Assembly (NCBI RefSeq): GCF_011046535.1
Contig: NZ_CP049257.1
Coordinates: 124,001-188,000, forward strand
DNA: 64,000 bases
Direction: 5' to 3'
DNA from: Nocardioides anomalus
GTDB lineage: Bacteria; Actinomycetota; Actinomycetes; Propionibacteriales; Nocardioidaceae
Part shown: one piece after another, positions 8,208-19,444 of the stretch
Position numbering within the stretch: position 1 is the stretch's first letter
Layout: each line of letters starts with the position of its first letter
Notes under the pieces: model-generated
The model's input: only the letters and a program-made list of their open reading frames with translations
Databases searched by the model: none
What the model was told of the DNA's origin: nothing
Made by a program: the position numbers and the translations under genes

Positions 8208-9074
8208 GTGGCCGAGGTGCTGGACCGCGTGCGCTCGCACCCGGTGCTGGGACGGCTGGTCAGGTTCCGACCACTCGCGCTGGTGCTCGCCGTGCTGTTC
8301 GTGCTGGCCACGGCCACGGCGACCGCGGAGCCGCCGACCGGCTCGGTCGTCTACGGCCGGCTCAAGGCGCAGGACGTGCGGCTCTCGATGCCGCCGACCA
8401 ACGACCCCAAGGGCATCGCGATCTACTTCCACGGCCAGAACGGCGGTGTGGACAACCGGATGGACGAGCCCTGGCTCCAGGCGCTGGTCCGCGACGGCTG
8501 GATCGTGGCCTCCTCCGACTTCCACACCGACTCCTGGGGCAACGAGGCGTCGACCGACGACACCACCAACCTCATCGCCTGGGCCGAGGAGCAGACCGAC
8601 GGCGTCCCGATCCGGCTCTACGTCTCCGGCTCGATGGGCGGCACCGTCTCGCTCAACGCCATGACCCACGCCGACCTGGTCCCGCCGTGCTGGTACGGCG
8701 TGAAGCCGGCCGTCGACCTGACCAAGATGCAGAACGTCCCCGGCGGCCCGCGGATCATCAGCGAGGCGTTCGGCGGCGAGGTGCCTCCCGACCGCAACCC
8801 GGTCAACACCATCGGCGAGCTGCCCACCTCCACTCGCTACCGGATGGTGACCTCGCCGGAGGACACCTGGGTGCGCGAGTCGGAGAACACCGGCAAGCTC
8901 GCCGCCGGCCTCCAGGCCCGCGGCGCCGACGTCAGCATCCTCACCGTCCACGGCACCCACGACGACCCGTCGCACTTCGACGTCGACGACCTGCTCTCCT
9001 TCGCCGCCTCGTGCGAGGACGAGCCGGGCGAGGCCACCGGCGGCGACACCGCCAACGCCAACGCCGCGGAGTAG
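8208..9074 (+). CDS. Secreted or membrane-anchored alpha/beta-hydrolase-like protein
   Basis: The 288-residue protein has an N-terminal hydrophobic helix (PLALVLAVLFVLATATATA) serving as signal or anchor. It then shows an alpha/beta-hydrolase layout with GIAIYFHGQNGG (oxyanion region), nucleophile elbow VSGSMGG, and a possible catalytic His near the C-terminus in TVHGTHDDPSHFD. The GTG start is preceded by a good GGAGGAGG ribosome site. It probably hydrolyses an ester outside the cell. Substrate unknown. A GGGTAT hexamer at 8115-8120 recalls a SigB-type -10, but no matching -35 is visible. Confidence 0.7.
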   Translation: MAEVLDRVRSHPVLGRLVRFRPLALVLAVLFVLATATATAEPPTGSVVYGRLKAQDVRLSMPPTNDPKGIAIYFHGQNGGVDNRMDEPWLQALVRDGWIVASSDFHTDSWGNEASTDDTTNLIAWAEEQTDGVPIRLYVSGSMGGTVSLNAMTHADLVPPCWYGVKPAVDLTKMQNVPGGPRIISEAFGGEVPPDRNPVNTIGELPTSTRYRMVTSPEDTWVRESENTGKLAAGLQARGADVSILTVHGTHDDPSHFDVDDLLSFAASCEDEPGEATGGDTANANAAE

Positions 9075-9080
9075 CCGCTC

Positions 9081-9473
9081 CTAGAGCAGCGAGCGCGAGG
9101 CCAGGAACCGCGTGACCTCGATGCGCAGCGCGACGCGCTCCGGGTTGACCCGGGGCTGGCGGTAGCGCGCGGCGTACCGCTCGACGGCGCGGGCCACCGA
9201 CGCCTCGTCGCGGCGCACCTCGGCGGTGCCCTCGATCGTGGACCAGCGGGCGCCGTCGACCTGGCAGGCGGCGACCGGGCCGGGCGTGGCCAGGTGGCGC
9301 ACCTTGACCGAGCCGCCGCCGGTGATGACCCAGGCGCAGCCCTCGTCGGGATCGAGCGCGACCCCGACCGGCACGACGTGCGGAGAGCCGTCGCGGCGCA
9401 GCGTGGTCAACGTGCACAGGTGTCGCTCGGTCCAGAAGGCCGCCAGCGCGGCGGAGAGGTCGGGGAGGCCCAT
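9081..9473 (-). CDS. PPOX-class (pyridoxamine 5'-phosphate oxidase fold) flavin/F420-dependent protein
   Basis: The 130-residue protein has the split-barrel pattern of actinobacterial Rv1155-like PPOX proteins: HLCTLTTLRRDGSPHVVPVGV, WVITGGGSVKVRHL and a terminal VTRFLASR. Members bind FMN or F420 and reduce diverse small molecules. Its ATG overlaps the TGA of the upstream mannosyltransferase gene (TGATG), so the two are co-translated from one mRNA. The substrate is unknown, and a functional link to protein mannosylation is not implied beyond shared expression. Confidence 0.85.
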   Translation of the reverse strand: MGLPDLSAALAAFWTERHLCTLTTLRRDGSPHVVPVGVALDPDEGCAWVITGGGSVKVRHLATPGPVAACQVDGARWSTIEGTAEVRRDEASVARAVERYAARYRQPRVNPERVALRIEVTRFLASRSLL

Positions 9474-11212
9474 CAGATCCACCGGTGGAACCAGATCCGG
9501 TCGAGCCACTCCGACCGGGTCAGCAGCTCGTTGGTGAAGATCGGCCAGAACCACGCGAAGTTCAGCACCGTGAAGACCAGGAACACCCCGACCGCCACCG
9601 TGCCCGCCGTACGCCGGGGCGAGGGCGCGCGCGAGCGCCCGAGCAGCTTGCCGGCGGTCAGGGTCAGCGCGAGGACCACGAACGGCAGGATCGCGACGGC
9701 GTAGAACAAGAAGATCGGCCGGGTGTCGTACTGCAGCCACGGCAGCCAGGTCGACGCCGTGCCGACCACCGCCACCCCGAAGCGCCAGTCGCGCCCGCCG
9801 ACCCACATGAGCACCGCGTAGACGAGCGCGAGGATGCCGCCCCACCAGATCGTCGGCGTGCCGATGAGCAGGACCTGGCGCAGGCAGGTGCTGTCCGCGG
9901 GCGCCTGGCACCCCTGGGTGCCGGGCTTGATGCCGTTCTCGGCCGCCACGCCCACCGGACGGTCGAGGAACAGCCACCCCGACGGCTTGGACTGGTAGGG
10001 GTGCGAGCTGCAGTTCAGGAAGTGCGTGTGGAAGGTGTAGACGTCCTGGTGGTAGTACCAGAGCGAGCGCAGCGACTGCCACAGCTCGCCGACGCCGTGC
10101 GCGTCCTTCTCGGTCGCCGTCGGCCAGCGCGCCCCGCTGTTGTCGAGGTTGGCCTCCTGCGTCTCGGTGGTGCCGTCGTCCTGGGTGACGACCTTGCAGG
10201 GCTGCTCCTTGATGAACTGGGTGTACTGCGTCGAGGAGAGCGTCCGCTCGTAGTCGTGCGCGTGCACCAGCCAGCCGGTCCACGTCGCCGTGTAGACGAC
10301 CACGCCGACCAGGACCAGGTGCACGAACGCCGGTACGCCGTCCACGACCACCGAGCGCAGCGTGGCCCACCGCACGCCGAAGGAGCGCCGGGAGCCGGCG
10401 CTCCACAGCCAGACCATGACGCCGAACGCCGCGAGCGGGTAGACCGCGGTCCACTTGGTGCCGATCGCGAGGCCCCAGCACACGCCGCTGGCCAGCAGCC
10501 ACGGCCGGAACAGCAGGCCGCGGACCGGGCCGTAGGCGCCGCCGTCGACGATCTGCTCGGGCACGAGCCGCGCCATCTTGGCGCGGTACCAGTCGCGGTC
10601 GGCGACCAGGCAGTGCACGGCCAGCAGGATGAAGAAGGCCAGGAAGATGTCGAGCAGCGCCAGTCGCGACAGCACGAACTGCAGCCCGTCCAGGCTCAGC
10701 AGCGCGCCGCCGATGAGCCCCAGCGCGGTCGAGCCGGTCATCCGCCGGACCAGCCGGCACATGACCAGGACCATGAGTGAGCCGACCACGGCCGACGCGA
10801 TGCGCCAGCCGAACGGGTCCATGCCGAAGGCCCACTCGCCCAGCGCGATCAGCCACTTGCCGACCTCGGGGTGCACGACCATCGACGGGTCGCCGGTCCA
10901 CAGCCCGGTCGTCGTACCGTCCAGGATCTTGTCGTTCGCGCCGTCGACGTAGCCCTGCGCGTACCCGTGGTGCAGCAGCGACCACGCGTCCTTGGCGTAG
11001 TAGGTCTCGTCGAACTCGAAGACCTTGGGCGTGCCGAGCTTCCACAGCCGCAGGAACAGTGCGATGAGCGTGACGCCCAGGCTGGCGGCCCAGCTGACCA
11101 CCGGGTCCTCGAGGTCCACCCGCCGCCGGGCCCGCTCCCACGCCGTGGGGACGCGGTCGCCGTGCGCGTCCTCCGACAGCCCCGCCACGGGGCGCGTCGG
11201 CGTGGTGGTCAC
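9473..11212 (-). CDS. pmt: Dolichyl-phosphate-mannose (polyprenyl) protein O-mannosyltransferase
   Basis: The 579-residue integral membrane GT39 enzyme has acidic catalytic residues Asp68-Glu69 in FEFDETYYAKD within the first external loop, many hydrophobic helices, and the C-terminal PMT four-helix region ending near the RIWFHRWI terminus. It transfers mannose from polyprenyl-phosphomannose to secreted proteins during Sec export. GTG 11212 is chosen from a TAGCAT -10 box (11221-11226) 8 nt upstream. Divergent placement opposite rsmI is the standard actinobacterial order (Rv1002c/Rv1003 in M. tuberculosis). Confidence 0.93.
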   Translation of the reverse strand: MTTTPTRPVAGLSEDAHGDRVPTAWERARRRVDLEDPVVSWAASLGVTLIALFLRLWKLGTPKVFEFDETYYAKDAWSLLHHGYAQGYVDGANDKILDGTTTGLWTGDPSMVVHPEVGKWLIALGEWAFGMDPFGWRIASAVVGSLMVLVMCRLVRRMTGSTALGLIGGALLSLDGLQFVLSRLALLDIFLAFFILLAVHCLVADRDWYRAKMARLVPEQIVDGGAYGPVRGLLFRPWLLASGVCWGLAIGTKWTAVYPLAAFGVMVWLWSAGSRRSFGVRWATLRSVVVDGVPAFVHLVLVGVVVYTATWTGWLVHAHDYERTLSSTQYTQFIKEQPCKVVTQDDGTTETQEANLDNSGARWPTATEKDAHGVGELWQSLRSLWYYHQDVYTFHTHFLNCSSHPYQSKPSGWLFLDRPVGVAAENGIKPGTQGCQAPADSTCLRQVLLIGTPTIWWGGILALVYAVLMWVGGRDWRFGVAVVGTASTWLPWLQYDTRPIFLFYAVAILPFVVLALTLTAGKLLGRSRAPSPRRTAGTVAVGVFLVFTVLNFAWFWPIFTNELLTRSEWLDRIWFHRWI

Positions 11213-11257
11213 GAGCGGGAATGCTACGTGGGCAGGCCGCCTGGGATGCTGGGCCAC

Positions 11258-12082
11258 ATGCTGGTCCTCGCGGGTACGCCGATCGGGCGGGTCGAGGACG
11301 CCTCGCCCCGGCTCGCGCGCGAGCTGGCCGAGGCCGACGTGGTCGCCGCGGAGGACACCCGGCGGCTGAAGCGGCTGACCTCCGAGCTGGGCGTGACGCT
11401 CAGCGGGCGGGTGGTGTCGTACTTCGAGGGCAACGAGGCCCAGCGGACGCCGGCCCTGCTCGAGGAGCTCGAGGCCGGCCGGCGGGTCCTGCTGGTGACC
11501 GACGCGGGGATGCCGAGCGTCTCCGACCCCGGCTACCGGCTGGTGGCCGCGGCGGTGGCCGCGGGCGTCGAGGTGACCAGCGTCCCGGGGCCGAGCGCGG
11601 TGCTCACCGCGCTGGCGGTCTCCGGGCTGCCGGTGGACCGGTTCTGCTTCGAGGGGTTCCTGCCCCGCAAGGCCGGCGAGCGCTCCCGGCGGCTCGACGC
11701 CCTCGCGGCCGAGGAGCGGACCCTGGTCTTCTTCGAGGCCCCGCACCGCACCGAGGCCGCGCTGGCCGCGATGGCACAGGCCTGGGGCGAGGACCGGGCG
11801 GCCGCGGTGTGCCGCGAGCTGACCAAGACCCACGAGGAGGTCCGCCGCGGACCGCTGGGTGAGCTGGTGGCCTGGGCGGCCGAGGGGGTGCGTGGCGAGG
11901 TGACGATCGTGGTGTCGGGTGCCGCACCGGGTGCCGGGATCGCGACGGACGACGAGAGCCTCCGGACGGCCGTGGCCGACCTGGAGGCCGCGGGGACCAG
12001 CCGCAAGGAGGCGATCGTGCAGGTGGCCAAGCAGGCCGGGGTGCCCAAGCGGCACGTCTACGCCCTGGTGCACACCGCATGA
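11258..12082 (+). CDS. rsmI: 16S rRNA (cytidine-1402-2'-O)-methyltransferase RsmI
   Basis: The 274-residue protein shows the tetrapyrrole-methylase-type SAM fold with LVLAGTPIGRVED at the start, VAAEDTRR, LVTDAGMPSVSDPG and SVPGPSAVLTALAVSGLP, all diagnostic of RsmI (YraL). A C-terminal HTH-like tail (TSRKEAIVQVAKQAGVPKRHVYALV) is typical. It methylates C1402 of 16S rRNA with SAM. ATG 11258 places the first beta-strand at the N-terminus, and ATG 11246 is a second option. It overlaps the next gene by 4 nt (ATGA). Confidence 0.95.
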   Translation: MLVLAGTPIGRVEDASPRLARELAEADVVAAEDTRRLKRLTSELGVTLSGRVVSYFEGNEAQRTPALLEELEAGRRVLLVTDAGMPSVSDPGYRLVAAAVAAGVEVTSVPGPSAVLTALAVSGLPVDRFCFEGFLPRKAGERSRRLDALAAEERTLVFFEAPHRTEAALAAMAQAWGEDRAAAVCRELTKTHEEVRRGPLGELVAWAAEGVRGEVTIVVSGAAPGAGIATDDESLRTAVADLEAAGTSRKEAIVQVAKQAGVPKRHVYALVHTA

Positions 12083-12908
12083 CCCGCGTGCCGACGTACG
12101 ACCACGACGGGCTGACCTTCGACGTCCGCGACCGCGGCCCGGCGGACGGCGACCCGGTGGTGCTGCTGCACGGCTTCCCGGAGCGGGCCGAGGCCTGGCG
12201 CAAGGTCGAGCCGCTGCTGCACGAGGCCGGGCTGCGCACCCTCGCGCCGGACCAGCGGGGCTACTCACCGGGCGCGCGTCCGCCGCGGCGCCACGACTAC
12301 ACCGTGGACCGGCTGGTGGGCGATGTCGTGGCGCTCATCGAGCGCCTCGGCCGTCCGGTGCACCTGGTGGGGCACGACTGGGGCTCGGCGGTGGGCTGGT
12401 CGGTGGCGCAGCGCCACCCCGCGCTGGTCCGCACCTGGACGGCGGTCTCGGTGCCCCACCCGGGCGCCTTCGTGCGCGCGGTGGCGACCTCGCGGCAGGT
12501 CCTGGACTCGTGGTACATGCTCGCCTTCCAGCTCCCGTACCTGCCCGAGCGGGTGCTGGCGCGGCCCGACGTCCCGGCCCGGCTCCAGCGCAGCGCCGGG
12601 ATGAGTGCCGAGGACGCCGAGCGGTTCCGGGTCGGGATGGTCGAGGGCGGCGCGCTGCGCGGCGGGATCGGCTGGTACCGCGCCCTGCCCTTCGCGGCCC
12701 GCCACGCCACCGGCGGGGACAAGGTGCGCGTGCCGACCACGATGGTGTGGAGCGACCGGGACCGGTTCGTCGGCCGGCGCGGGGTCGAGCTGACGCCGGC
12801 GTACGTCGCGGCGGACTACCGGCTCGTCGAGCTCGCGGGTGTGAGCCACTGGATCCCGACCCAGGCGCCCGAGGCCCTGGCCACGGCCGTCCTCGAGCGG
12901 ATCGCGTC

Positions 12909-12912
<4 letters not shown>
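12079..12912 (+). CDS. Alpha/beta hydrolase, epoxide-hydrolase-like
   Basis: The 277-residue protein has the HGFPE oxyanion motif, the nucleophile elbow GHDWGS (an Asp nucleophile, as in epoxide hydrolases and haloalkane dehalogenases), SVPHPGAF, an acidic residue region VWSDRDRF and a C-terminal VSHWIPTQAPE with the catalytic His. The Asp nucleophile argues for epoxide or halide hydrolysis rather than ester cleavage. It overlaps rsmI (ATGA) and tatD (GTGA), so it belongs to their operon. In M. tuberculosis metG occupies this position. Confidence 0.85.
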
Positions 12913-14487
<1,575 letters not shown>

Positions 14488-14505
14488 GGCCCAGGTAGTC
14501 GCAAC

Positions 14506-14511
14506 TAGCCT
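14506..14511 (+). promoter_or_regulatory. -10 box of leaderless rsmA promoter
   Basis: TAGCCT followed by 7 nt and GTG 14519. The same hexamer and spacing occur before the starts at 380 and 1170, and this decides the rsmA start. Confidence 0.6.
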
Positions 14512-14518
14512 GACCGCT

Positions 14519-15388
14519 GTGGTCGAGGCGGAGGTGCGTCTGCTCGGGGCCGCCGACGTCCGTCGGCTCGCCGCCGAGCTCGACCTCCGCCCGACCAAGC
14601 AGCGGGGCCAGAACTTCGTCATCGACGCCAACACCGTGCGTCGCATCGTCCGTGAGTCCGGGGTCGGCCCCGACGACGTCGTCGTCGAGGTCGGCCCCGG
14701 ACTCGGTTCGCTGACCCTCGCCCTGCTCGAGGTGGCCGCCCGCGTGGTGGCGATCGAGGTCGACGACCTGCTCGCACCGCGCCTGGCCCAGACCGTCGCC
14801 GAGCTGGCGCCCTCCCGGGCCGACGCGCTCGAGGTCGTGCACGCCGACGCGCTCCGCGTGCCCGGCGTACCGGGGCCGCCGCCGACCGCCCTGGTCGCCA
14901 ACCTGCCCTACAACGTCTCGGTGCCGGTGCTGCTGCACCTGCTGAGCGTCCTGCCGTCGCTGGAGCGCGGGCTGGTCATGGTCCAGGCCGAAGTGGCCGA
15001 CCGGCTGGCCGCCCCGCCCGGCTCGCGGACCTACGGCGTGCCGTCGGTCAAGGCCGCCTGGTACGCCGACGTGCGCCGGGCCGGCGCGGTCGGGCGCAAC
15101 GTGTTCTGGCCGGCGCCCAACGTCGACTCCGGGCTCGTGGCCTGGGCCCGGCGCGAGCCACCGGCCACCACCGCGACGCGCGAGCAGGTCTTCGCGGTCG
15201 TGGACGCCGCCTTCGCGCAGCGCCGCAAGCAGCTGCGCTCGGCCCTGAGCGGACTGGCCGGCTCCGGCGCGGCGGCCGAGACCGCGCTGCGGGCGGCCGG
15301 CGTCGACCCCACCGCGCGCGGCGAGGTGCTCGACGTGACGGCGTTCGCCCGGATCGCGGAGTCGCTGCCCCGGGAGACGTTCGCGTGA
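14519..15388 (+). CDS. rsmA: 16S rRNA (adenine-1518/1519-N6)-dimethyltransferase RsmA (KsgA)
   Basis: The 289-residue protein has the RsmA motifs: [16 protein letters not shown] motif [14 protein letters not shown], catalytic [15 protein letters not shown] and the [12 protein letters not shown] segment. It dimethylates A1518 and A1519 of 16S rRNA late in 30S assembly. GTG 14519 was chosen because TAGCCT at 14506-14511 sits 7 nt upstream. The stop overlaps the ispE GTG by 4 nt, so the two are coupled, as in most actinobacteria. Confidence 0.96.
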   Translation: MVEAEVRLLGAADVRRLAAELDLRPTKQRGQNFVIDANTVRRIVRESGVGPDDVVVEVGPGLGSLTLALLEVAARVVAIEVDDLLAPRLAQTVAELAPSRADALEVVHADALRVPGVPGPPPTALVANLPYNVSVPVLLHLLSVLPSLERGLVMVQAEVADRLAAPPGSRTYGVPSVKAAWYADVRRAGAVGRNVFWPAPNVDSGLVAWARREPPATTATREQVFAVVDAAFAQRRKQLRSALSGLAGSGAAAETALRAAGVDPTARGEVLDVTAFARIAESLPRETFA

Positions 15389-16287
15389 GCCTCACCGTGC
15401 GCGCGCCGGCCAAGATCAACCTCCACCTCGGCGTGGGGGCTCCGCGGCCGGACGGCTTCCACCCGCTGGTCACCGTCTACCAGGCCGTCGGCCTCTACGA
15501 CGACGTCACTGTCGAGCCCTCGCCCGGCTGGACGCTGGGCGTGAGCGTCCCGGAGTGGATCGACGCGGACGCCGTACCCGTCACCGGCGCCAACATCGTG
15601 GACCGCGCCGCGCGCCTGCTGGCCGCCCACCACGGGGTCGAGGCGCACGCCGGCGTCTCGGTGGCCAAGGCCATCCCGGTCGCTGGCGGCATGGCCGGCG
15701 GCTCGGCCGACGCCGCGGCCGCCCTGGTGGCGCTGGACCGGCTGTGGGAGCTGCAGACCCCCGACGACGACCTGCTGCGGCTGGCGGCCGAGCTGGGCAG
15801 TGACGTGCCGTTCGCGCTCCTCGGCGGCACAGCCCTCGGCACCGGACGCGGCGAGCTCGTGGAGCCGGTGCCCGACCCCGCGACCTGGTGGTGGGTGGTC
15901 GTGCCGTCGACCGAGGGGCTGTCCACGCCGGCGGTCTACCGCCGCTTCGACGAGCTGGCCCCGGATGCCCCCGACGAGCCGGCAGGGGCCGGCACGCTGC
16001 TGCAGGCGCTGGAGTCCGGCGACCCGGAGGTGCTCGCCGGGGCGCTCCACAACGACCTCGAGGGCCCGGCCCTCGACCTGCGTCCCGACCTCGCGGACGT
16101 GCTCGAGGAGGGCGAGGAGGCCGGCGCGCTGCGCGGGATGCTCTCCGGCTCGGGTCCGACCTGCCTGTTCCTGGCCGAGAGCGCGGACGCCGCCCGCGAG
16201 GTGGCGGGGGCGCTCGCCGCGCGGCACGAGGTCGTCCTGGTCACCCACGGCCCGGTGGCCGGCGCACACGTGGTGACCTATGGCTGA
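15385..16287 (+). CDS. ispE: 4-diphosphocytidyl-2-C-methyl-D-erythritol kinase IspE
   Basis: The 300-residue GHMP kinase has the substrate motif [12 protein letters not shown] at the N-terminus, the ATP-binding glycine loop [18 protein letters not shown], and the C-terminal SGSGPTCLF motif. It phosphorylates CDP-ME in the MEP route to isoprenoid precursors, using ATP in the cytoplasm. It overlaps rsmA by 4 nt and the ABC-F gene by 8 nt. The presence of ispE implies isoprenoids are made by the MEP pathway. Confidence 0.96.
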   Translation: MSLTVRAPAKINLHLGVGAPRPDGFHPLVTVYQAVGLYDDVTVEPSPGWTLGVSVPEWIDADAVPVTGANIVDRAARLLAAHHGVEAHAGVSVAKAIPVAGGMAGGSADAAAALVALDRLWELQTPDDDLLRLAAELGSDVPFALLGGTALGTGRGELVEPVPDPATWWWVVVPSTEGLSTPAVYRRFDELAPDAPDEPAGAGTLLQALESGDPEVLAGALHNDLEGPALDLRPDLADVLEEGEEAGALRGMLSGSGPTCLFLAESADAAREVAGALAARHEVVLVTHGPVAGAHVVTYG

Positions 16288-18061
16288 CGGCCGCACCAAC
16301 CTGCTCAACCTGGAGCGGGTCTCCAAGGCCTTCGGCGTCCGCCCGCTCCTCGCCGACGTCTCGCTCGGCGTCGGCGCGGGCGAGCGGATCGGCGTCGTCG
16401 GGCGCAACGGCGACGGCAAGACCACGCTGCTCAACGTGATGACCGGACTCGAGGAGCCCGACGAGGGCCGGGTGTCGCGCCAGCGCGGGCTGCTGGTCGG
16501 CTACCTGCGCCAGGGCGACGACCTGGTGGACACCCACACCGTGCGCGAGGCCGTGCTCGGCGGCCGCGAGGACCACGAGTGGGCGGCCGACGCGCGGACC
16601 CGCGAGGTGGTCGAGGTGCTGCTGGCCGGGGTATCGCTGGACCGCGCGATCGCCGGGCTCTCCGGCGGCGAGCGGCGGCGCTGCTCCCTGGCCGCCCTGC
16701 TGCTCGACGACCACGACCTCGTGGTGCTGGACGAGCCCACCAACCACCTCGACGTCGAGGCCGTCGCCTGGCTGGCCGACCACCTCACCCGGCGCACGTC
16801 GGCGCTCGTCGTCGTCACCCACGACCGGTGGTTCCTCGACGAGGTGAGCCAGTGGACCTGGGAGGTCCACGACGGCGCCGTCGACGTCTACGAGGGCGGC
16901 TACGCGTCGTACGTCCTGGCCCAGGCCGAGCGCCAGCGCCAGGCCGCGGCCACCGAGGTGCGCCGGCGCAACCTGGTCCGCAAGGAGTTGGCCTGGCTGC
17001 GCCGCGGGCCGCCGGCGCGGACCTCGAAGCCGAAGTTCCGCATCGACGCGGCCAACCAGCTCATCGAGGACGTGCCCGAGCCGCGCAACCGCTTCGAGCT
17101 CCAGCGCTTCGCCACGCAGCGGCTGGGCAAGGACGTCATCGACCTGGAGGACGTGGACCTGCGCCGCGGGGAGCGGGTGCTGCTGTCGCACGCGACCTGG
17201 CGGCTCGGTCCCGGCGACCGGGTCGGTCTGGTCGGCGTGAACGGCGCGGGCAAGACGTCGGTGCTCAACCTGGTCGCCGGCGAGCTCACCCCGTCGGCCG
17301 GTCGGGTCCGCCAGGGGCGCACGGTCGCACTGGCGCACCTGACCCAGCAGCTCGACGACCTCGACCCCACCGGCCGGGTGCTCGAGACGGTCGAGTCGAT
17401 CCGGCGGGTCACGCGCACCGCGGACGGCGAGATCACCGCGACCTCGATGCTGGAGCGGTTCGGGTTCACCGGCGACCGGCTCACCGCGCGCATCGGCGAC
17501 CTCTCCGGTGGCGAGCGTCGCCGCTTCCAGCTGCTCCGCCTGCTGCTCACCGAACCCAACGTGCTGCTCCTCGACGAGCCCACCAACGACCTCGACATCG
17601 AGACGCTCACGGTGCTCGAGGACTTCCTCGACGGCTGGCCGGGGACGCTCGTCGTGGTCAGCCACGACCGGTACTTCCTCGAGCGCACCGTCGACTCGGT
17701 CTGGGCGCTGCTCGACGACGGCAAGGTCTCGATGCTGCCGCGCGGCGTCGAGGAGTACCTCGAGCGCCGCCGTGCCGCGCTCGCCGTCGAGGACCGGGCG
17801 CTGGCCGCGGAGGCGGCCCCCGAGGCGGCCAAGGCCTCCCGCGGCTCGGCGGAGGAGCGCGAGGCCCGCAAGGCGCTGGCCCGCATCGACCGCCAGCTCG
17901 AGCGGGTCGCGGCCCGCGAGGCGGAGCTGAACGCCGCGGTGGTGGCCGCCGGCCAGGACTACGAGCGGCTCACGGTCCTCGGCGCCCAGCTCCAGGAGGT
18001 CGCCGCCGAGCGGGACACGCTCGAGCTCGAGTGGCTCGACGCGGCCGAGGTCCTGGAGTAG
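16280..18061 (+). CDS. ABC-F family ATPase (ribosome-associated)
   Basis: The 593-residue soluble protein has two ABC cassettes: Walker A GRNGDGKTT (41-49) and GVNGAGKTS, two LSGGE signatures and Walker B LDEPTNHLD and LDEPTNDLD. The inter-domain linker holds the arginine-rich P-site tRNA interaction motif region (ERQRQAAATEVRRRNLVRKELAW), and a coiled-coil tail covers about residues 505-590, as in Uup. The ABC-F proteins act on the ribosome in translation or antibiotic protection, not in transport. It overlaps ispE by 8 nt. Confidence 0.92.
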   Translation: MADGRTNLLNLERVSKAFGVRPLLADVSLGVGAGERIGVVGRNGDGKTTLLNVMTGLEEPDEGRVSRQRGLLVGYLRQGDDLVDTHTVREAVLGGREDHEWAADARTREVVEVLLAGVSLDRAIAGLSGGERRRCSLAALLLDDHDLVVLDEPTNHLDVEAVAWLADHLTRRTSALVVVTHDRWFLDEVSQWTWEVHDGAVDVYEGGYASYVLAQAERQRQAAATEVRRRNLVRKELAWLRRGPPARTSKPKFRIDAANQLIEDVPEPRNRFELQRFATQRLGKDVIDLEDVDLRRGERVLLSHATWRLGPGDRVGLVGVNGAGKTSVLNLVAGELTPSAGRVRQGRTVALAHLTQQLDDLDPTGRVLETVESIRRVTRTADGEITATSMLERFGFTGDRLTARIGDLSGGERRRFQLLRLLLTEPNVLLLDEPTNDLDIETLTVLEDFLDGWPGTLVVVSHDRYFLERTVDSVWALLDDGKVSMLPRGVEEYLERRRAALAVEDRALAAEAAPEAAKASRGSAEEREARKALARIDRQLERVAAREAELNAAVVAAGQDYERLTVLGAQLQEVAAERDTLELEWLDAAEVLE

Positions 18062-18075
18062 CCCCCCACCTCCGG

Positions 18076-18564
18076 CTAGCTGCCGAAGGGGACCAGCAGC
18101 TGGCGCAGCAGCCCGGCCAGCTCCCTCTGCTGGGTCGGCGGCAGCTCGCCCAGGAACACCGCCTCGGCCTCGACCAGTGCCGTGAACGCCCCGTCGACCG
18201 CGGCCTTGCCCTCGCGGGTCAGCCGGACGATCACGCCGCGGCGGTCGTCGGGGTCGGGGTGCCGCTCGACCAGCCCGCGCTCGGCCAGCCGGTCGATGCG
18301 GTTGGTCATGGTCCCGCTGGTCACCAGGGTGGCGCGGAGCAGCCGGCCGGGCGACAGCTCGTACGGCTCCCCGGCCCGTCGCAGCGCGGCCAGCACGTCG
18401 AACTCCCACGGCTCGATCGCGTGCGCCGTGAACGCCTCGCGCCGGGCCAGGTCGAGGTGGCGGGCCAGGCGGGAGATCCGGCTGAAGACGGCGACCGGCC
18501 GCAGGTCGAGGTCGGGGCGCTCCCGCGCCCACGCCTCGGACAGCTCGTCGACCTCGTCCCGCAC
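18076..18564 (-). CDS. MarR-family transcriptional regulator
   Basis: The 162-residue protein has the MarR winged helix: ISRLARHLDLARREAF, WEFDVLAALRRAG, recognition segment TLVTSGTMTNRIDRLAERGLVERH, wing DPDDRRGVIVRLT, and a dimerisation helix at the C-terminus. GTG 18564 follows a TACCCT -10 (18571-18576) by 6 nt. A near-palindrome at 18591-18604 lies at about -27 to -40 and recurs in the 18.6/19.5 kb divergent promoter region, so it probably represses itself and the neighbouring hydrolase and methyltransferase genes. The effector is unknown. Confidence 0.9.
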   Translation of the reverse strand: MRDEVDELSEAWARERPDLDLRPVAVFSRISRLARHLDLARREAFTAHAIEPWEFDVLAALRRAGEPYELSPGRLLRATLVTSGTMTNRIDRLAERGLVERHPDPDDRRGVIVRLTREGKAAVDGAFTALVEAEAVFLGELPPTQQRELAGLLRQLLVPFGS

Positions 18565-18590
18565 GCCACCAGGGTACGGCCCGTCGAGAT

Positions 18591-18604
18591 TCTTGACGTC
18601 GAGA
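18591..18604. promoter_or_regulatory. Candidate MarR operator at marR promoter
   Basis: TCTTGACGTCGAGA, a palindrome with one mismatch between half-sites, covers the -35 region of the marR promoter. It matches the perfect palindrome at 19460-19473. Confidence 0.65.
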
Positions 18605-18607
18605 GAC

Positions 18608-19417
18608 TCAGAGTCGCTGGGCGAGGCGGTGCAGCGCCTCGGCCACACAGCCCGGCTGCTCGAGCCACGGGAAGTGCCCGGCGTCGGGCACGCCGGTCGC
18701 GCGGCCCTGGGCGAACGCCGCCGCGGTGTCGAGCGCGCTCTCGACCGGGAACGGGCTGCCGAGGCCGTAGAGGACCTCGACCGGCTGGTCACAGGCCGCG
18801 GCGCGCGCCGGCAGCTCGCCCGAGGCCAGCAGGGCCAGGACCTCCTCGAGCGTCGCGCTGTACGCCGCGAGGCCGAGCCGGAGGTCCGGCATCGGCGGGG
18901 CGGTCGGCGGGTCGGCGAAGTAGGCCGGCCACACGAGGCGCAGCGACTCGACGGCGTCCGCCTCGGTGCCCTGGCCGGCCATCGCCCGCCGGTCGAGCTC
19001 GTCGGCGCGCCGGCGGTCCTCGTCGGGCGTGCGGGCCAGCATCTGCTCGGCGAAGCGGCCGAAGCCGCCGTCGCCGACCACCCCGAGCGGGTCGACCAGC
19101 AGCAGCCCACGGACCCGGTCGGGGTGTTCCGCGGCCAGCAGCGCCGCGAGGAAGCCGCCCCAGCTGTGGCCCAGGACGACCGCCTCGTCGAGGCCGAGGT
19201 CGTCGAGCACGGTGATCGCGTCGGCCACGTGCTGGGCGAGGGTGAACGGCCCGTCGGTCGGTGACGGCGCGAGGCCGCGCTGGGTGTAGCTGATGCGCCG
19301 CCACCCGGCCGTCTCCTCGCCCAGGTCGGCCAGGTAGTCCGAGAGTCCCGGGCCTCCGTGCAGGCAGAGGAGCGGAGGCCCGTCGCCGTCGGCGGCCACC
19401 GGGAACGCAGCAGTCAC
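18608..19417 (-). CDS. Alpha/beta-fold hydrolase (proline-iminopeptidase-like)
   Basis: The 269-residue protein shows PPLLCLHGGPGLSDYLADLG (HGGPG motif of the proline iminopeptidase group), the nucleophile elbow GHSWGGFLAAL, and catalytic His in DAGHFPWLEQP. It hydrolyses an amide or ester in the cytoplasm. GTG 19417 is chosen from TACGCT (19424-19429) 6 nt upstream. A longer frame to 19456 would run through the operator region. It lies directly behind operator sequences shared with marR, which follows it on the same strand. Confidence 0.85.
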   Translation of the reverse strand: MTAAFPVAADGDGPPLLCLHGGPGLSDYLADLGEETAGWRRISYTQRGLAPSPTDGPFTLAQHVADAITVLDDLGLDEAVVLGHSWGGFLAALLAAEHPDRVRGLLLVDPLGVVGDGGFGRFAEQMLARTPDEDRRRADELDRRAMAGQGTEADAVESLRLVWPAYFADPPTAPPMPDLRLGLAAYSATLEEVLALLASGELPARAAACDQPVEVLYGLGSPFPVESALDTAAAFAQGRATGVPDAGHFPWLEQPGCVAEALHRLAQRL

Positions 19418-19444
19418 GAGCGCAGCGTAGGCCTCGACAAACTC